From Hyaloraphidium curvatum (taxonomy: Eukaryota; Monoblepharomycota; Hyaloraphidiomycetes; Hyaloraphidiales; Hyaloraphidiaceae), in NCBI GenBank assembly GCA_025558095.1, contig JAIVFI010000034.1:248001-312000 (forward strand): a stretch of DNA of 64,000 nucleotides. The letters run 5' to 3'. The notes below the pieces were generated by a model. The model had not been told where the DNA came from, did no database searches, and saw only the letters and a program-made list of their open reading frames with translations. This document shows positions 1 to 8,478 of the stretch, in pieces. Made by a program: the position numbers and the translations under genes. Position 1 is the first letter of the stretch. Each line of letters starts with the position of its first letter.

Positions 1-2
1 CG

Positions 3-890
3 AGCTGCGGCGGGTCGGCGGTGGGCACGTCTGCGGTGTACCAGTCCGTCCTCTTCGTCTACGGAATTCTTCCGGGCCTGGTCAGCTGGACCGTCCTTGC
101 CCAATGGACCTTTCTGGTGACACTGGCATCGGAAACCTGGACATCGTGGAAAGCGTTCTTCGCGGTCTGGACCATCCTCGCCAACCTCGCCGTATGGGTG
201 TCGTTCGAAGTGTCGTCCACGGACGTCGCCCTCATCCGCCTCGAAAGCAAGCTCAAGCACCGAGCGCTCAAGGACGCCCTCGCGGCCTTTGTTGACCGCT
301 GCTGCAATGCTACCCTTGCCGAGTCGGCGGACAACGAGGCCGCCGCCCCCATTTGCTGGCCCTCCCCCGAACCGTACATCACCCTCCACCTCGCCTTCGC
401 CCCCTCGTGGCGGGCAAACAAAGGCATCACCGAAGCCGTCACCAGCCTGTTCCTCGGCCTCTTCCTCGGCATGGCCGTCCTCTCCCTCGTCCTGCTCATC
501 GGCTCGGGCTGCATCCCGGCCTACATCCTCGCCGCCGCGGCCATCTACCTCGTCTCCCTCGTGCGCCACCTCGCTGACGCCGTCGCCGCCAACTCGGGCG
601 TGTCTGCCGTCGCCAATCTGTACCGCCGTGCGCGGACCTCCCTCGCCGCGCTGCAGACCGCACATCCGTCCCACGCGGAGCTCCCCCGCCTGCTGGCGCA
701 CGAGAAGCTGCTGGCGCGATACGAGGCCGCGGTGCAGGAGGACCTGGCGCGGGTGTTTGGGCTCGTCGTGGACTTCGGGCTGCTGAGGGGGCTCCTGGTG
801 ACGGGGCTGACGGTGGGCGTGGGGCTGTTTGGGATCCTGCGGGGGGCCGGGGCCAGGGCGACGGTGCAGACAGTGTGCCCCGTCTATTGA
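3..890 (+). CDS. Polytopic membrane protein of unknown family, 5' partial
   Basis: The reading frame is open from the window edge to a stop at 888-890, so the true start or an upstream exon lies outside. The roughly 295 visible residues hold several hydrophobic stretches: two near the N-terminus, a long one in the middle around residues 150-190 that could be a hairpin, and one near the C-terminus just before the last 20 residues. Between them are hydrophilic loops containing leucine and arginine-rich helices. I do not recognise the family. The frame uses G/C at third positions like its neighbours and shows no internal stop, so I take it as a real exon. It could be an uncharacterised fungal membrane protein; nothing visible indicates a substrate. 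Confidence 0.55.
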   Translation, partial: SCGGSAVGTSAVYQSVLFVYGILPGLVSWTVLAQWTFLVTLASETWTSWKAFFAVWTILANLAVWVSFEVSSTDVALIRLESKLKHRALKDALAAFVDRCCNATLAESADNEAAAPICWPSPEPYITLHLAFAPSWRANKGITEAVTSLFLGLFLGMAVLSLVLLIGSGCIPAYILAAAAIYLVSLVRHLADAVAANSGVSAVANLYRRARTSLAALQTAHPSHAELPRLLAHEKLLARYEAAVQEDLARVFGLVVDFGLLRGLLVTGLTVGVGLFGILRGAGARATVQTVCPVY

Positions 891-1383
891 GGTGGCGTTG
901 TAATGATTGGAATGAAGTCTGTCTGCTACTTCTGGTCTTTCGATCTGGCAGCAACAGGTCGGATACGCGCGTTATGGTTTCGAGACGGGCCCAGTCTCGT
1001 TGGTATTGCCACCTTGGGGAAGGAAACACCAATCGGCAAAACGGGGAACCGTTCCCTGGCCACGAGGGCGCAAGCAGTCCGAGCGGGGCTCCCCGGCCGT
1101 GCCGCGCCGGCCGGCCAGGTCCAAACAAGGCGCACCAGTCCCCGAAGAAACCGTCCGCCGGCGGACGCCGCACGTCCGCCGGTGCGCTGCCCGCTTGTGG
1201 CTCCGAGTCCCGTGTGCGGCGCCGCGGGTATCCAAGATCAGGTCTGTACAGGTCGCCTTCGCCGTTCGGGGCGAAGGGAAGGTCACGGCGCGCTGCCAGC
1301 CAGGCAGTCAGGCCCGCACGCCCCGTACCCTCGACACGCCGGATCCCGACGCGTCCATCGCATCGTCTCGCCCCCGGATCACC
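891..1383. other. Intergenic, no gene seen
   Basis: This stretch lies between the 3' end of the partial membrane protein gene and the 3' end of a convergent gene. Frames in it have no recognisable protein features. I see nothing else in it. Confidence 0.5.
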
Positions 1384-1962
1384 CTACCCATCGTACGTCT
1401 CCATCTCCGCCCCTCCCTCCGCGTATGCCCCCCCCTCCTCGGCCTCCTTGCCCAGCTCGAGCATCAAGGAAGCGCACACGTCCCCGTCGTCGTCCAGCGG
1501 CTCCCCGCTGCCCACCCTCCGCAGCGTCTGCACCTGGAACCTCAAATACGCGTCCAATTCGGCCTCCTCCTTGACGGCGGCCTGCATCGCGTCGGGGTCG
1601 GCCTGCTGCAGCGCCGACGCCGACGCCGCGCGGGCGAGGGAGAGCCGGGCGGCGGTGCGTTCGAGAGCCCTGCGCAGGGCGGCGGCGATCCACGCGCGGG
1701 AACCGTCGGGGGGTGCTTCCAAGGGCGGCGGCGGCGTCGGGTCGTGCGCGGTGCTGGGCGGCGACACGGGCGCCGAAGCCGGACGCGGGAGGAACCCCGG
1801 GAAAAAGTCCGCCGAGGGCGTGCGCGGCGGGTCCGAGCCGGATGGGGAGGGCAGCGGCGGCATGTTGGGGCGCACCGGGCGCGGGGACGCGCCGGGGAGG
1901 AGCTCGGGGGTGTTGCGGCGCTGGGAGGGCCCGCGGCGCATGGGGCCAGGGTTGGAGGCCAT
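1384..1962 (-). CDS. Small protein of unknown family, paralogue A
   Basis: This single-exon frame encodes about 192 residues if the ATG at 1962 is used; in-frame codons continue upstream, so the start is a guess. The first 100 residues are rich in proline, serine and arginine and look disordered. The last 90 residues form an alpha-helical unit with an arginine/alanine helix, a Glu-Leu-Asp-Ala-Tyr-Leu core, a Phe-Gln...Thr-Leu-Arg-Arg stretch, then a Cys-x-Ser-Leu-Met segment. The gene at 2791-3384 has the same unit in the same order and the same total length. The conserved core between two copies supports coding. Function unknown. Confidence 0.6.
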   Translation of the reverse strand: MASNPGPMRRGPSQRRNTPELLPGASPRPVRPNMPPLPSPSGSDPPRTPSADFFPGFLPRPASAPVSPPSTAHDPTPPPPLEAPPDGSRAWIAAALRRALERTAARLSLARAASASALQQADPDAMQAAVKEEAELDAYLRFQVQTLRRVGSGEPLDDDGDVCASLMLELGKEAEEGGAYAEGGAEMETYDG

Positions 1963-2790
1963 CCCGCGGTCTTTGGGAGGTGTCTGCCAGCTTGGAATTG
2001 CGTGGAATGGTTGCGGGGGTGCGCCGTTCGACGGATTTTCCCGCGGAACCGTCCCTGGAACGGTCCCCCAGGTCAGGCACGGGGGGCGCAACGGGCGCAC
2101 CAGGGATGCATGGCGACGGCGGATCCGTCGTCGTGCTGCCGGACTGGGGCCTTTCGATAGCCTTGGTATGAGCGCTGCGGTCCCGGGCGAGTATTCGGGC
2201 GGCCGTCTCGGGCGGCAATGCGGGGCCCGGACCGTGTTCTTGCTTGGAAGTCCATGACGGCATCTACCCCAAATGACTGCCTCAACGCCGCACCAAAGTC
2301 AATTTCGGGCGGAGAATCAATAACGGAAAGGAGACCTACGTATTCCGGGAAAATGCGCGCGGGGGCCCGGGTCTGGCGGCGGTAGTAGCGCAAGGCCGCC
2401 CGCAGGCACCACCGCATCTCCGCCGGCCGGGAAACGGCCGACGTTGAGTCAAGCAGCCGATTGCCCGAACCTCGGAGTCAAGAGGCGAGTGATCGATAAG
2501 ACCAGAGCACTGCGGCATCGGCGAGGTCAATGGGAAGTGGAAGCGACAGGTCAACGTGTTTGCAAGCACAGGTTCCCGTTCCGGCGCCCACGTCGCCACG
2601 CCGGTCCGCCGGCCTACTAGATACATGCGGATGGGCACGAATTGCGTCCGTTCTATACAGAGCACGGGGTCCGAGCCCGGATTCCCCCGTGGCCATCCCC
2701 TGATGAGGTCGTTCCCTGCGGCAAGTCCGATCACGTGGGTCATCCGGTCACTGCCGGACCCCCAATGCCGCGATCCCGCGCCGCGCGCGA
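1963..2790. other. Intergenic, between tandem paralogues
   Basis: The 828 bases upstream of paralogue A and downstream of paralogue B hold no frame with recognisable features. It should include the promoter of paralogue A. I see no repeat or RNA gene. Confidence 0.5.
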
Positions 2791-3384
2791 TCAGTCGTCC
2801 GCCTCCATGGCGTCCGGCTCGTTGAGCAGGTCCCAGCAGCCGTCCTCGTCTGGATCATGCTCGGCCTCGTCCCATCCCGATTGCACCATGAGGCTCACGC
2901 ACAGCTCGGCGTCGGGGTCCAGCCGCTCTCCCCTGCCGAGCCTGCGCAGCGTGGCCAGCTGGAAGGCGAGATAGGCGTCGAGCTCTGCGACCGAGTCCAG
3001 GGCGGCTGGCACGGCTGGGATGTCGCCCTGGCCCTGCAGCAGTGCGGCCAGGCGGCGGGCGGCGTCGAGGTCGCGTGCGGTCTTCTCGAGCGCGGCGCGG
3101 AGGGACCGGGCGATGCGGGCGCGGCGCAGGTCGTCGGCCGGGTCGCTGCCTGGGAGCGGCAGGCGGAGAAACTCGCGCGGGGCGTCTGCCGGCGAGTGCG
3201 CGCTGAGCGGCGGCGACAGCGGGCCGGCGAGCGGCGAGCGTGGCGCGGTGGGGGCGGCCGGCGACCGCGCGCTGTCGGGCGGCGGGGAGGGCAGCGGCGA
3301 GGGCGGCATGGCGCTGCGCTTGAGGGGTGGCAGCGCGTCGGCGGCCGACGGCGAGCGTCGCTGGGCGCGGCGCGACGCCTTCAT
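2791..3384 (-). CDS. Small protein of unknown family, paralogue B
   Basis: The frame encodes about 197 residues from the ATG at 3384. Its N-terminal half is Pro/Ser/Arg-rich; its C-terminal half carries the same helical unit as the gene at 1384-1962: an Arg-Ala-Ala-Leu-Glu-Lys-Thr-Ala helix, the Ala-Glu-Leu-Asp-Ala-Tyr-Leu core, Phe-Gln-Leu-Ala-Thr-Leu-Arg-Arg-Leu, and Cys-Val-Ser-Leu-Met. The extreme C-terminus is acidic, with many Asp and Glu, where paralogue A is Gly/Glu-rich. Both genes lie head-to-tail on the minus strand, so a local tandem duplication is the simplest origin. The identity is low enough that the duplication is not recent. Function unknown. Confidence 0.62.
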   Translation of the reverse strand: MKASRRAQRRSPSAADALPPLKRSAMPPSPLPSPPPDSARSPAAPTAPRSPLAGPLSPPLSAHSPADAPREFLRLPLPGSDPADDLRRARIARSLRAALEKTARDLDAARRLAALLQGQGDIPAVPAALDSVAELDAYLAFQLATLRRLGRGERLDPDAELCVSLMVQSGWDEAEHDPDEDGCWDLLNEPDAMEADD

Positions 3385-3899
3385 CGGTCCGATAGGCGGA
3401 GGCGAAACCGGGCGTGAGTGCGCGCGGCCGTGCGGTGCGGAACGAGTGTTGTCGGTGCCTGCGCCTGGGCCAGCGGTGACGAAAGGTGGCTGACCCGCGT
3501 TGTCGCGCTTCCATGCTTCCAGCCATCCTTCCCGCAGGAACGGCGACCCTTCTGGAAACCCGACCACCCTGAAACGCCAATCCCGATCTTGTGAAACGCT
3601 CGCATGGACTTCAGTAGCTCGCTGCGCGGTCGGACGGGAACACTGTCGTCGATTTACCCCGCAAAAGATTGTTCGGGAACGCCAATCTTGGCATAGGATT
3701 GCGGAGGCCGCCCGCAAACGCAAATCCCATAGCGCCGCACCGCAACGCCAGCTGTGGAAAACTATGCCTGCCGGCAAAGAAAGGTCTGGGAAGACCACCG
3801 CGATGTTGGAACCGGCGCCCGGAGGCCTATCCGAGCCGGAGCGGGCGTCGGACCCGGCCGCTTGGGAGTCCGGAACCCCCGAGTAGATTAGCGGAGCGA
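3385..3899. promoter_or_regulatory. Promoter region with two CCAAT-type boxes
   Basis: The 515-base gap upstream of paralogue B contains the ten-base sequence AACGCCAATC twice in the same orientation, at 3573-3582 and 3678-3687, 105 bp apart. CCAAT boxes are bound by the Hap/NF-Y complex in fungi and work in either orientation. Their position 190-300 bp upstream of the start at 3384 is suitable. The regulatory role is inferred. Confidence 0.35.
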
Positions 3900-4733
3900 T
3901 CAGTCCCCCTTCGCCCCCCCTCCATCCCCCCTCCTCCGCTCCCGCAGCTCGAACCCCCAGAACCCCAGCAGCAAGCACATGAAGCCCAGCATGCCCCCCT
4001 CGGCCAGCATCGCCCCCCTGGAAACGTCGCACCGCGGCTCGTCCCTCCGCGCCTCCCAAAGGCGCGACGAGAAGGTCGCCACCCCGCCGAGCACCCCGAC
4101 GAGGAGCTGCGCGGTCCCCGTGAACTCAAGAGCGCGGCTCAGCAGCGCGCGGGGCCGCTCCCAACCCGGCAGGCCGCCAAGCGCGAAGAATGGGTACATG
4201 ATGCCGTGGTGCAGGGCATTGAGGAAGACGACCGGGGTGACGGTCGCCGAGGGGGCCGCACAGAAGGCAGCGAGTGTCAGGATGTAGGTGAACGAGTGAT
4301 GAATCCGGAAGTGCGGGGCCAGGTCGCGCCACGAGGCCCCGCGGAGGACGAGGAGGGCGACGTCGAGGTACTCCCACAGCTTGGAGAGGAGATAAATGGA
4401 GAGCACGTCGCGCCAGGACGGGATGGTGCGGGGCGAGAGCGGGGGCGGCGCGCACAGCGCGGGCAGCGGGCTCGGGGCATCGAGCGCGTCCAGGATGATG
4501 AGCCGGAGCACGACCAGGCTCCCGAGGAAGGAGAGCACGCCGTAAGCCGCGTTGTTGAGGAACACGAGCCGGCTGGCCAGCGCGACGAGGCCGGGAGGCC
4601 GTCGGTTGTGGAGCAGCACGGAGAGGGCGGGCGTGAGGCCGTAGAGGAAGCATCCGATCAGGAAAGCGGTCCGCAGGGAGAGCAGCACGCTCGGAATCAG
4701 GGGAGAGAGAGGGAGGGGACAGCTCGGCTCCAT
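3900..4733 (-). CDS. ELO (fatty-acid elongase)-like membrane protein
   Basis: The single exon encodes 277 residues, close to the usual length of the ELO/GNS1-SUR4 family, which catalyses the condensation step of very-long-chain fatty acid synthesis in the ER. About seven hydrophobic segments are present. Family hallmarks visible are a Lys-Leu-Trp-Glu-Tyr-Leu-Asp segment (the ELO K-x-x-E-x-x-D region), a histidine box followed by Ser-Phe-Thr, and an Asn-x-x-His-His-x-x-Met-Tyr segment. The histidine box reads His-Phe-Arg-Ile-His-His, three residues between the first and second His instead of two, so catalysis cannot be assumed. The C-terminus is charged. The start at 4733 was chosen because it lies directly before the first hydrophobic segment. 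Confidence 0.65.
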   Translation of the reverse strand: MEPSCPLPLSPLIPSVLLSLRTAFLIGCFLYGLTPALSVLLHNRRPPGLVALASRLVFLNNAAYGVLSFLGSLVVLRLIILDALDAPSPLPALCAPPPLSPRTIPSWRDVLSIYLLSKLWEYLDVALLVLRGASWRDLAPHFRIHHSFTYILTLAAFCAAPSATVTPVVFLNALHHGIMYPFFALGGLPGWERPRALLSRALEFTGTAQLLVGVLGGVATFSSRLWEARRDEPRCDVSRGAMLAEGGMLGFMCLLLGFWGFELRERRRGDGGGAKGD

Positions 4734-4852
4734 CGGGACGCGGTTTGCTCTTAGTGAAGCGGGCGGAGTGTCCGGACCCGAAAGACCCCCTCTGATGACC
4801 GCGCCACTGTCCGTCTCCCAGCCAGAACCATCGAAGAGGGGGTATCTCATCT

Positions 4853-4922
4853 AGTCGCCGCGGCGTCACTACTCCAAGTACGAGACGAGGCCGAAGATGA
4901 TCAAGGCATTGAAGAACGCATC
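4853..4922 (-). pseudogene. Decayed duplicate of the CorA terminal exon
   Basis: On the minus strand this stretch repeats the last ~70 bases of the neighbouring CorA-like gene (4952-5025). It keeps the order Phe-Phe-x-x-Leu-Ile-Ile-Phe, then Tyr-Leu-Glu, and the downstream GCCGCGGCGA and GGGGGTATC-complement flank. The Trp codon after Tyr-Leu-Glu is a TAG stop in this copy. The two copies sit in direct orientation about 100 bp apart. It is not needed by the intact gene and lies downstream of its stop, so it looks like a tandem-duplication remnant. Confidence 0.6.
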
Positions 4923-4951
4923 GCCGAGCCGTCAACAGGGGGTATCGACGC

Positions 4952-7145
4952 CTAATCGCCGCGGTTCCGCCACTCCAAGTACGTAAAGAACGCGAAAATG
5001 ATCAGGACGCTGAAGAAACAAATGACGTAGAACATTTCATATCCATACTCCCACGTCAGCTGCAGAGGGGCCGAAGGGCCGAAAGCATGAGGGGAGCACC
5101 ACAACGGCTCGAAAAGGTCTCACCTCGGGCATGTTGTCAAAGTTCATTCCACTTGCAACGTTGCAGGGAGCAAATCGATCGCAATCAACGTTGCGCAGAG
5201 GCAAAAACAGGCGTCGGACCCACTAAATTCCAGCGACGAACGTCAGGGGCAGGAAGATGAGCGAGACGAGCGAAAGGAGCCGCATCGACCTGTTTTGCTC
5301 GTGGGAAATGGTGTTGAATATGAGCGAGGTCAGGTCCGTGATTCGCGTCTCCAGGGTCGACAGCTCCTCGAGCGCGAACTTGAGGTGGTCGAGCACGTCG
5401 CCGAGGTAGAACTGCGTCAGCCGCGAGACCGCCCTGAACTGGCCTGTCTGGCCCTCATCCGCGCCCTCCTTGGCCGCCGCCTCCTTTTTGGAGCCTCCTC
5501 CGAGCGATTTCGGGACGGAATGCCGCATCTGCTCCACCGAGGCCGTGAGCGGGGTCAGCACGCGCCGGAGCGCGTGCAGCTCGAGGAGGATGAGGTGCAG
5601 TTGCCTAGTATGGATCTGCTTCGGCTTCCGAAAGACCTTGCGCTCCATGTTCTCGAGCTCGTCCGCGTACTCCTCCACGACCTCGACGATCCTGTCCACG
5701 ATCCCGTCGAGCAGCGCCTCCATCAGGAAACTGACGTCCTCCGACTTGCGGAGCAGGGTCTGCGGGCTCAAGAGCCGCTCGACCACGGGCACTACCACCT
5801 CGTCTGCCTCCTCGGCAAAGATGGAAATCAGCGTCGAGGATCTGTGCAGGAAGAAGGCCACGGGCTTCACGGCCACGTTGCACCACCGCATCCGGTCCCT
5901 CGGATCGTCCTCCACTGCCCACGATTTGCCCGCCCGCATCGAGTACATCAACGGGTAGTTGCCCATGTTCTTGTCGCCCCCGCCCGGGTTCCTGTCGCCC
6001 GAGCCCGTTCCGACGCCGTTGCGCTTCCGCGGCAAGAAATTGCCCTGCCTCTCGGCGCTCTCCTGCCACATGCGCAGGCGATGGTATCGGTGCAGCTCCT
6101 CGGGTTTCTCCACGTCCGGTTGGTCCGAGAACCAGCCCGAGCCGTGGTGCGGGTCGTCCAGGGCCGTCAGAACGAGGTTCATGAAAAGCAGGTTCGAGTA
6201 GTAGTCGACCTTGATCAGGGGAGGGAAGGTGGTGAAATCCTCGATGGCGAGCGGATGGAGCTGGTAGTGCAAGCCGAGCACCCGGATGGTGGCGACGTCA
6301 ATTCCCTCGACGTTGATCCACCGGACCGCCCTGTGCTGCGGCTGCTCCTGCCCGTCATTGTCCAGGTCCACGTCCTCCTCGCCGTCCAACCATGCCGACA
6401 GCTCGGCCGCGGATCGGAAGGTCTGAACCGGCTCCATGGTCGTTGCTGAGTAGTCCATGACGGTCACTTTGACGTTCCCGAGAGGGGGCACGACCGATAT
6501 CTTCTCCTCCGCCATTCCATTTCCTTCCAGAAGTGTTGGAGCCTCTTCATCCTCCTCTTCCGGCTCCAGGAGATCGAAACCCTGCGCGGCGCCGGGGTTG
6601 TGACCCTGGAATCCCATCGGCACATATCTGGAATTCCGTCGACGGAAGTCCCGCGTCACGGAGCTGATCGAGGCCCTCGTGGGCAGCCGCGGAACCGGAA
6701 AATACGCGTCGGCATCCTCGAGCGGCCGCACAAAGTCCGGCGGCGTCTTTGGGGAGCCCAGGGGCCCAGCCTCGGCATTGTCCGGTCCGACATCGTCTTC
6801 GTCTCCGTCGGGCGAGTCCCGAGCCGTGATTGTGGCGCCTTCATACACCCAAGCATCTTCCGGGTTCTCGTCCAGTCGCGCCTGGAGCTCGTCGGCCGTG
6901 GCGAGGGGCTCCACGCGGAGCTTGCCCCGCTTCTTTGCCTTCTTGTTCTTGTGCTTCTTGTGTCCCGTGCCTTTCTTCGCCGTCGCGGAGTCCGCAAGCG
7001 CGGCCGGAGGGAGAGCCGCGAGTTCAAGTGGCGGCGGGACCCGGTTGTCCACCGCAAAGGAAACCGAGGGCGCAGGGCTAGCCATCGCAGCGGCAGGAGA
7101 CCTATTTGAGTCATTGGCAGGGGGATCCGAGCCGGCAGAGGCCAT
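4952..7145 (-). CDS. CorA-family magnesium transporter
   Basis: Three exons (7145-5224, 5151-5124, 5059-4952) encode 685 residues. The CorA family forms pentameric Mg2+ channels. The long soluble N-terminal part includes a Lys-rich basic patch near residue 50-60, followed by the CorA-type alpha/beta and long coiled-coil regions. TM1 ends in Phe-Val-Ala-Gly-Ile-Tyr-Gly-Met-Asn-Phe; the selectivity signature Tyr-Gly-Met-Asn is created only after splicing the 72-nt intron at 5223-5152. Exon 2 is just 28 nt and exon 3 supplies TM2 with an Arg-Asn-Arg-Gly-Asp end. An in-frame ATG at 7226 would add 27 residues but sits 25 bp from the upstream gene's stop, so I prefer 7145. It could act in plasma, vacuolar or mitochondrial membrane; no organelle signal is clear. 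Confidence 0.88.
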
Positions 7146-7250
7146 TTTGGCCGGCGTTTTGGAGGGTCCGTGATGGTCCCCCGAAGCCACGTGGAGGCGA
7201 GCCCGCGAAAAACCACCGGGTGGCATTCTGCAGACTTGCGACGCCGGAGT

Positions 7251-8352
7251 TTACTTCCAGAGGCTAGCATACACCTTCCTGGTTCCCTCGTAAGTCGTGC
7301 GGGCGTGCTGCGCCAGCACGTTGTCTACCAGCAAGATGGCTCCGTTCTCCCACGGAATCTTTACCCCTACGCTGTCTACCACGCCGATTACCCTTTCCAT
7401 CGTCTCCGCCGGGATCGGCGTGCCGTCTCCAAAGGAGAGCGAAGACTGCTGCGGCGCATGAATGTGGTCCACATAGGCTCCACAGGCGGCGTTGAAGAAC
7501 ACAGTGAGGCCCGTTCGCGGATCGTCGCGACTCCAGCGGAAAGATGGCGAATGAACCAGCAGCGAAGGCTCCCCAGAGTTCTCCGCGTTTTCCAGCCATC
7601 GGAAGTTGGTGATGTTGAGCGAGGCCAGCACCCGTTCGCACTCGGCCTGTGTCTTTACGTTGTACGTGTCTCGCCAACCTCGGCCATTTGCAATCTTCGG
7701 ATTCGTCTGTGCTCCAAGTTTCCGGACGTACTGGAAGCCCTGCCGCGGCGAAGGGATAAGCTTCACACGTCGCTCGTCATCGCTTCAATCGGCCCACCTT
7801 TTCTTGGAGCTGCGACACCAGTTCCGGCTCCAAGCTGCTTTTTAGAGCCTCCAAGACCTCCGCTCCATAGTTGATACAGGTGTTGCCGTCCCTTTCTGCG
7901 GCCTGCTCGCAGTAGAACACGAGCTCCAGCGGAGGGTTTATGGATTGGCTAATCTCGTTGTGCCACGAGATGACGCGGTTCCCGGGTCCTTCGTTGGCGG
8001 TGAAGACGTAACCCACGACGTTTGTCCGCGGTGCGGCGCCTCCTATGTACTCAAAGGGCGCGAAGTTGAAGGCCTGCACGAGCGAGTTGAAGGCCGCGGG
8101 CGTCGGAAGCGGCAGGCCGGTGACATAGATGGCTCCATGCTCTTTCAGAAGCTCCTTGAAGTACGCGGCGCGGGCATCGACGCTAGCGACGGCAGAGTCC
8201 AGAGTCTCGAGGTCGGCGGCCTCCAGAACGAGAGGAAAGCTGGCGCCGAACGGGTTCTGCGGCGGCCGGCGCTGCCACGACGTTTCGCGCGGGACAAAGT
8301 CCGGCGCCACAAGATCCAGAGCGGAAGACGACGAGGCGTCGGCGGCGGGCAT
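7251..8352 (-). CDS. TauD/TfdA-family Fe(II)/2-oxoglutarate dioxygenase
   Basis: Two exons (8352-7798, 7739-7251) separated by a 58-nt intron encode 347 residues. TauD-type enzymes oxidise small substrates such as taurine with 2-oxoglutarate and O2. The first Fe ligands are in a His-Asn-Glu triad around residue 130, within His-Asn-Glu-Ile-Ser-Gln-Ser; the distal His lies in Ala-Gln-His-Ala-Arg near the C-terminus, followed by the Arg region expected to bind 2-oxoglutarate. The join restores Gln-Glu-Lys-Gly-Phe-Gln-Tyr-Val-Arg, a run typical of fungal members. The substrate cannot be read from sequence; taurine, another sulfonate, or a small carboxylate are all possible. The gene is followed on the same strand by the CorA-like gene. 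Confidence 0.82.
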
Positions 8353-8478
8353 CGCGTTTGTGTGCCGAAACGGAGAAAGGGGGGAAGACTTCGGTGGCGG
8401 TGCGGCCGGACATGCCGCCTCATGGACACGCCATCTCGGGGCAGGACACTATTCGTATTGCCAATCTCATCTCGCTGT

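Noticed and set aside
5221-5230. CorA gene taken as truncated pseudogene because of the stop near 5221
   Set aside because: The stop is inside an intron; splicing restores the pore motif and TM2.
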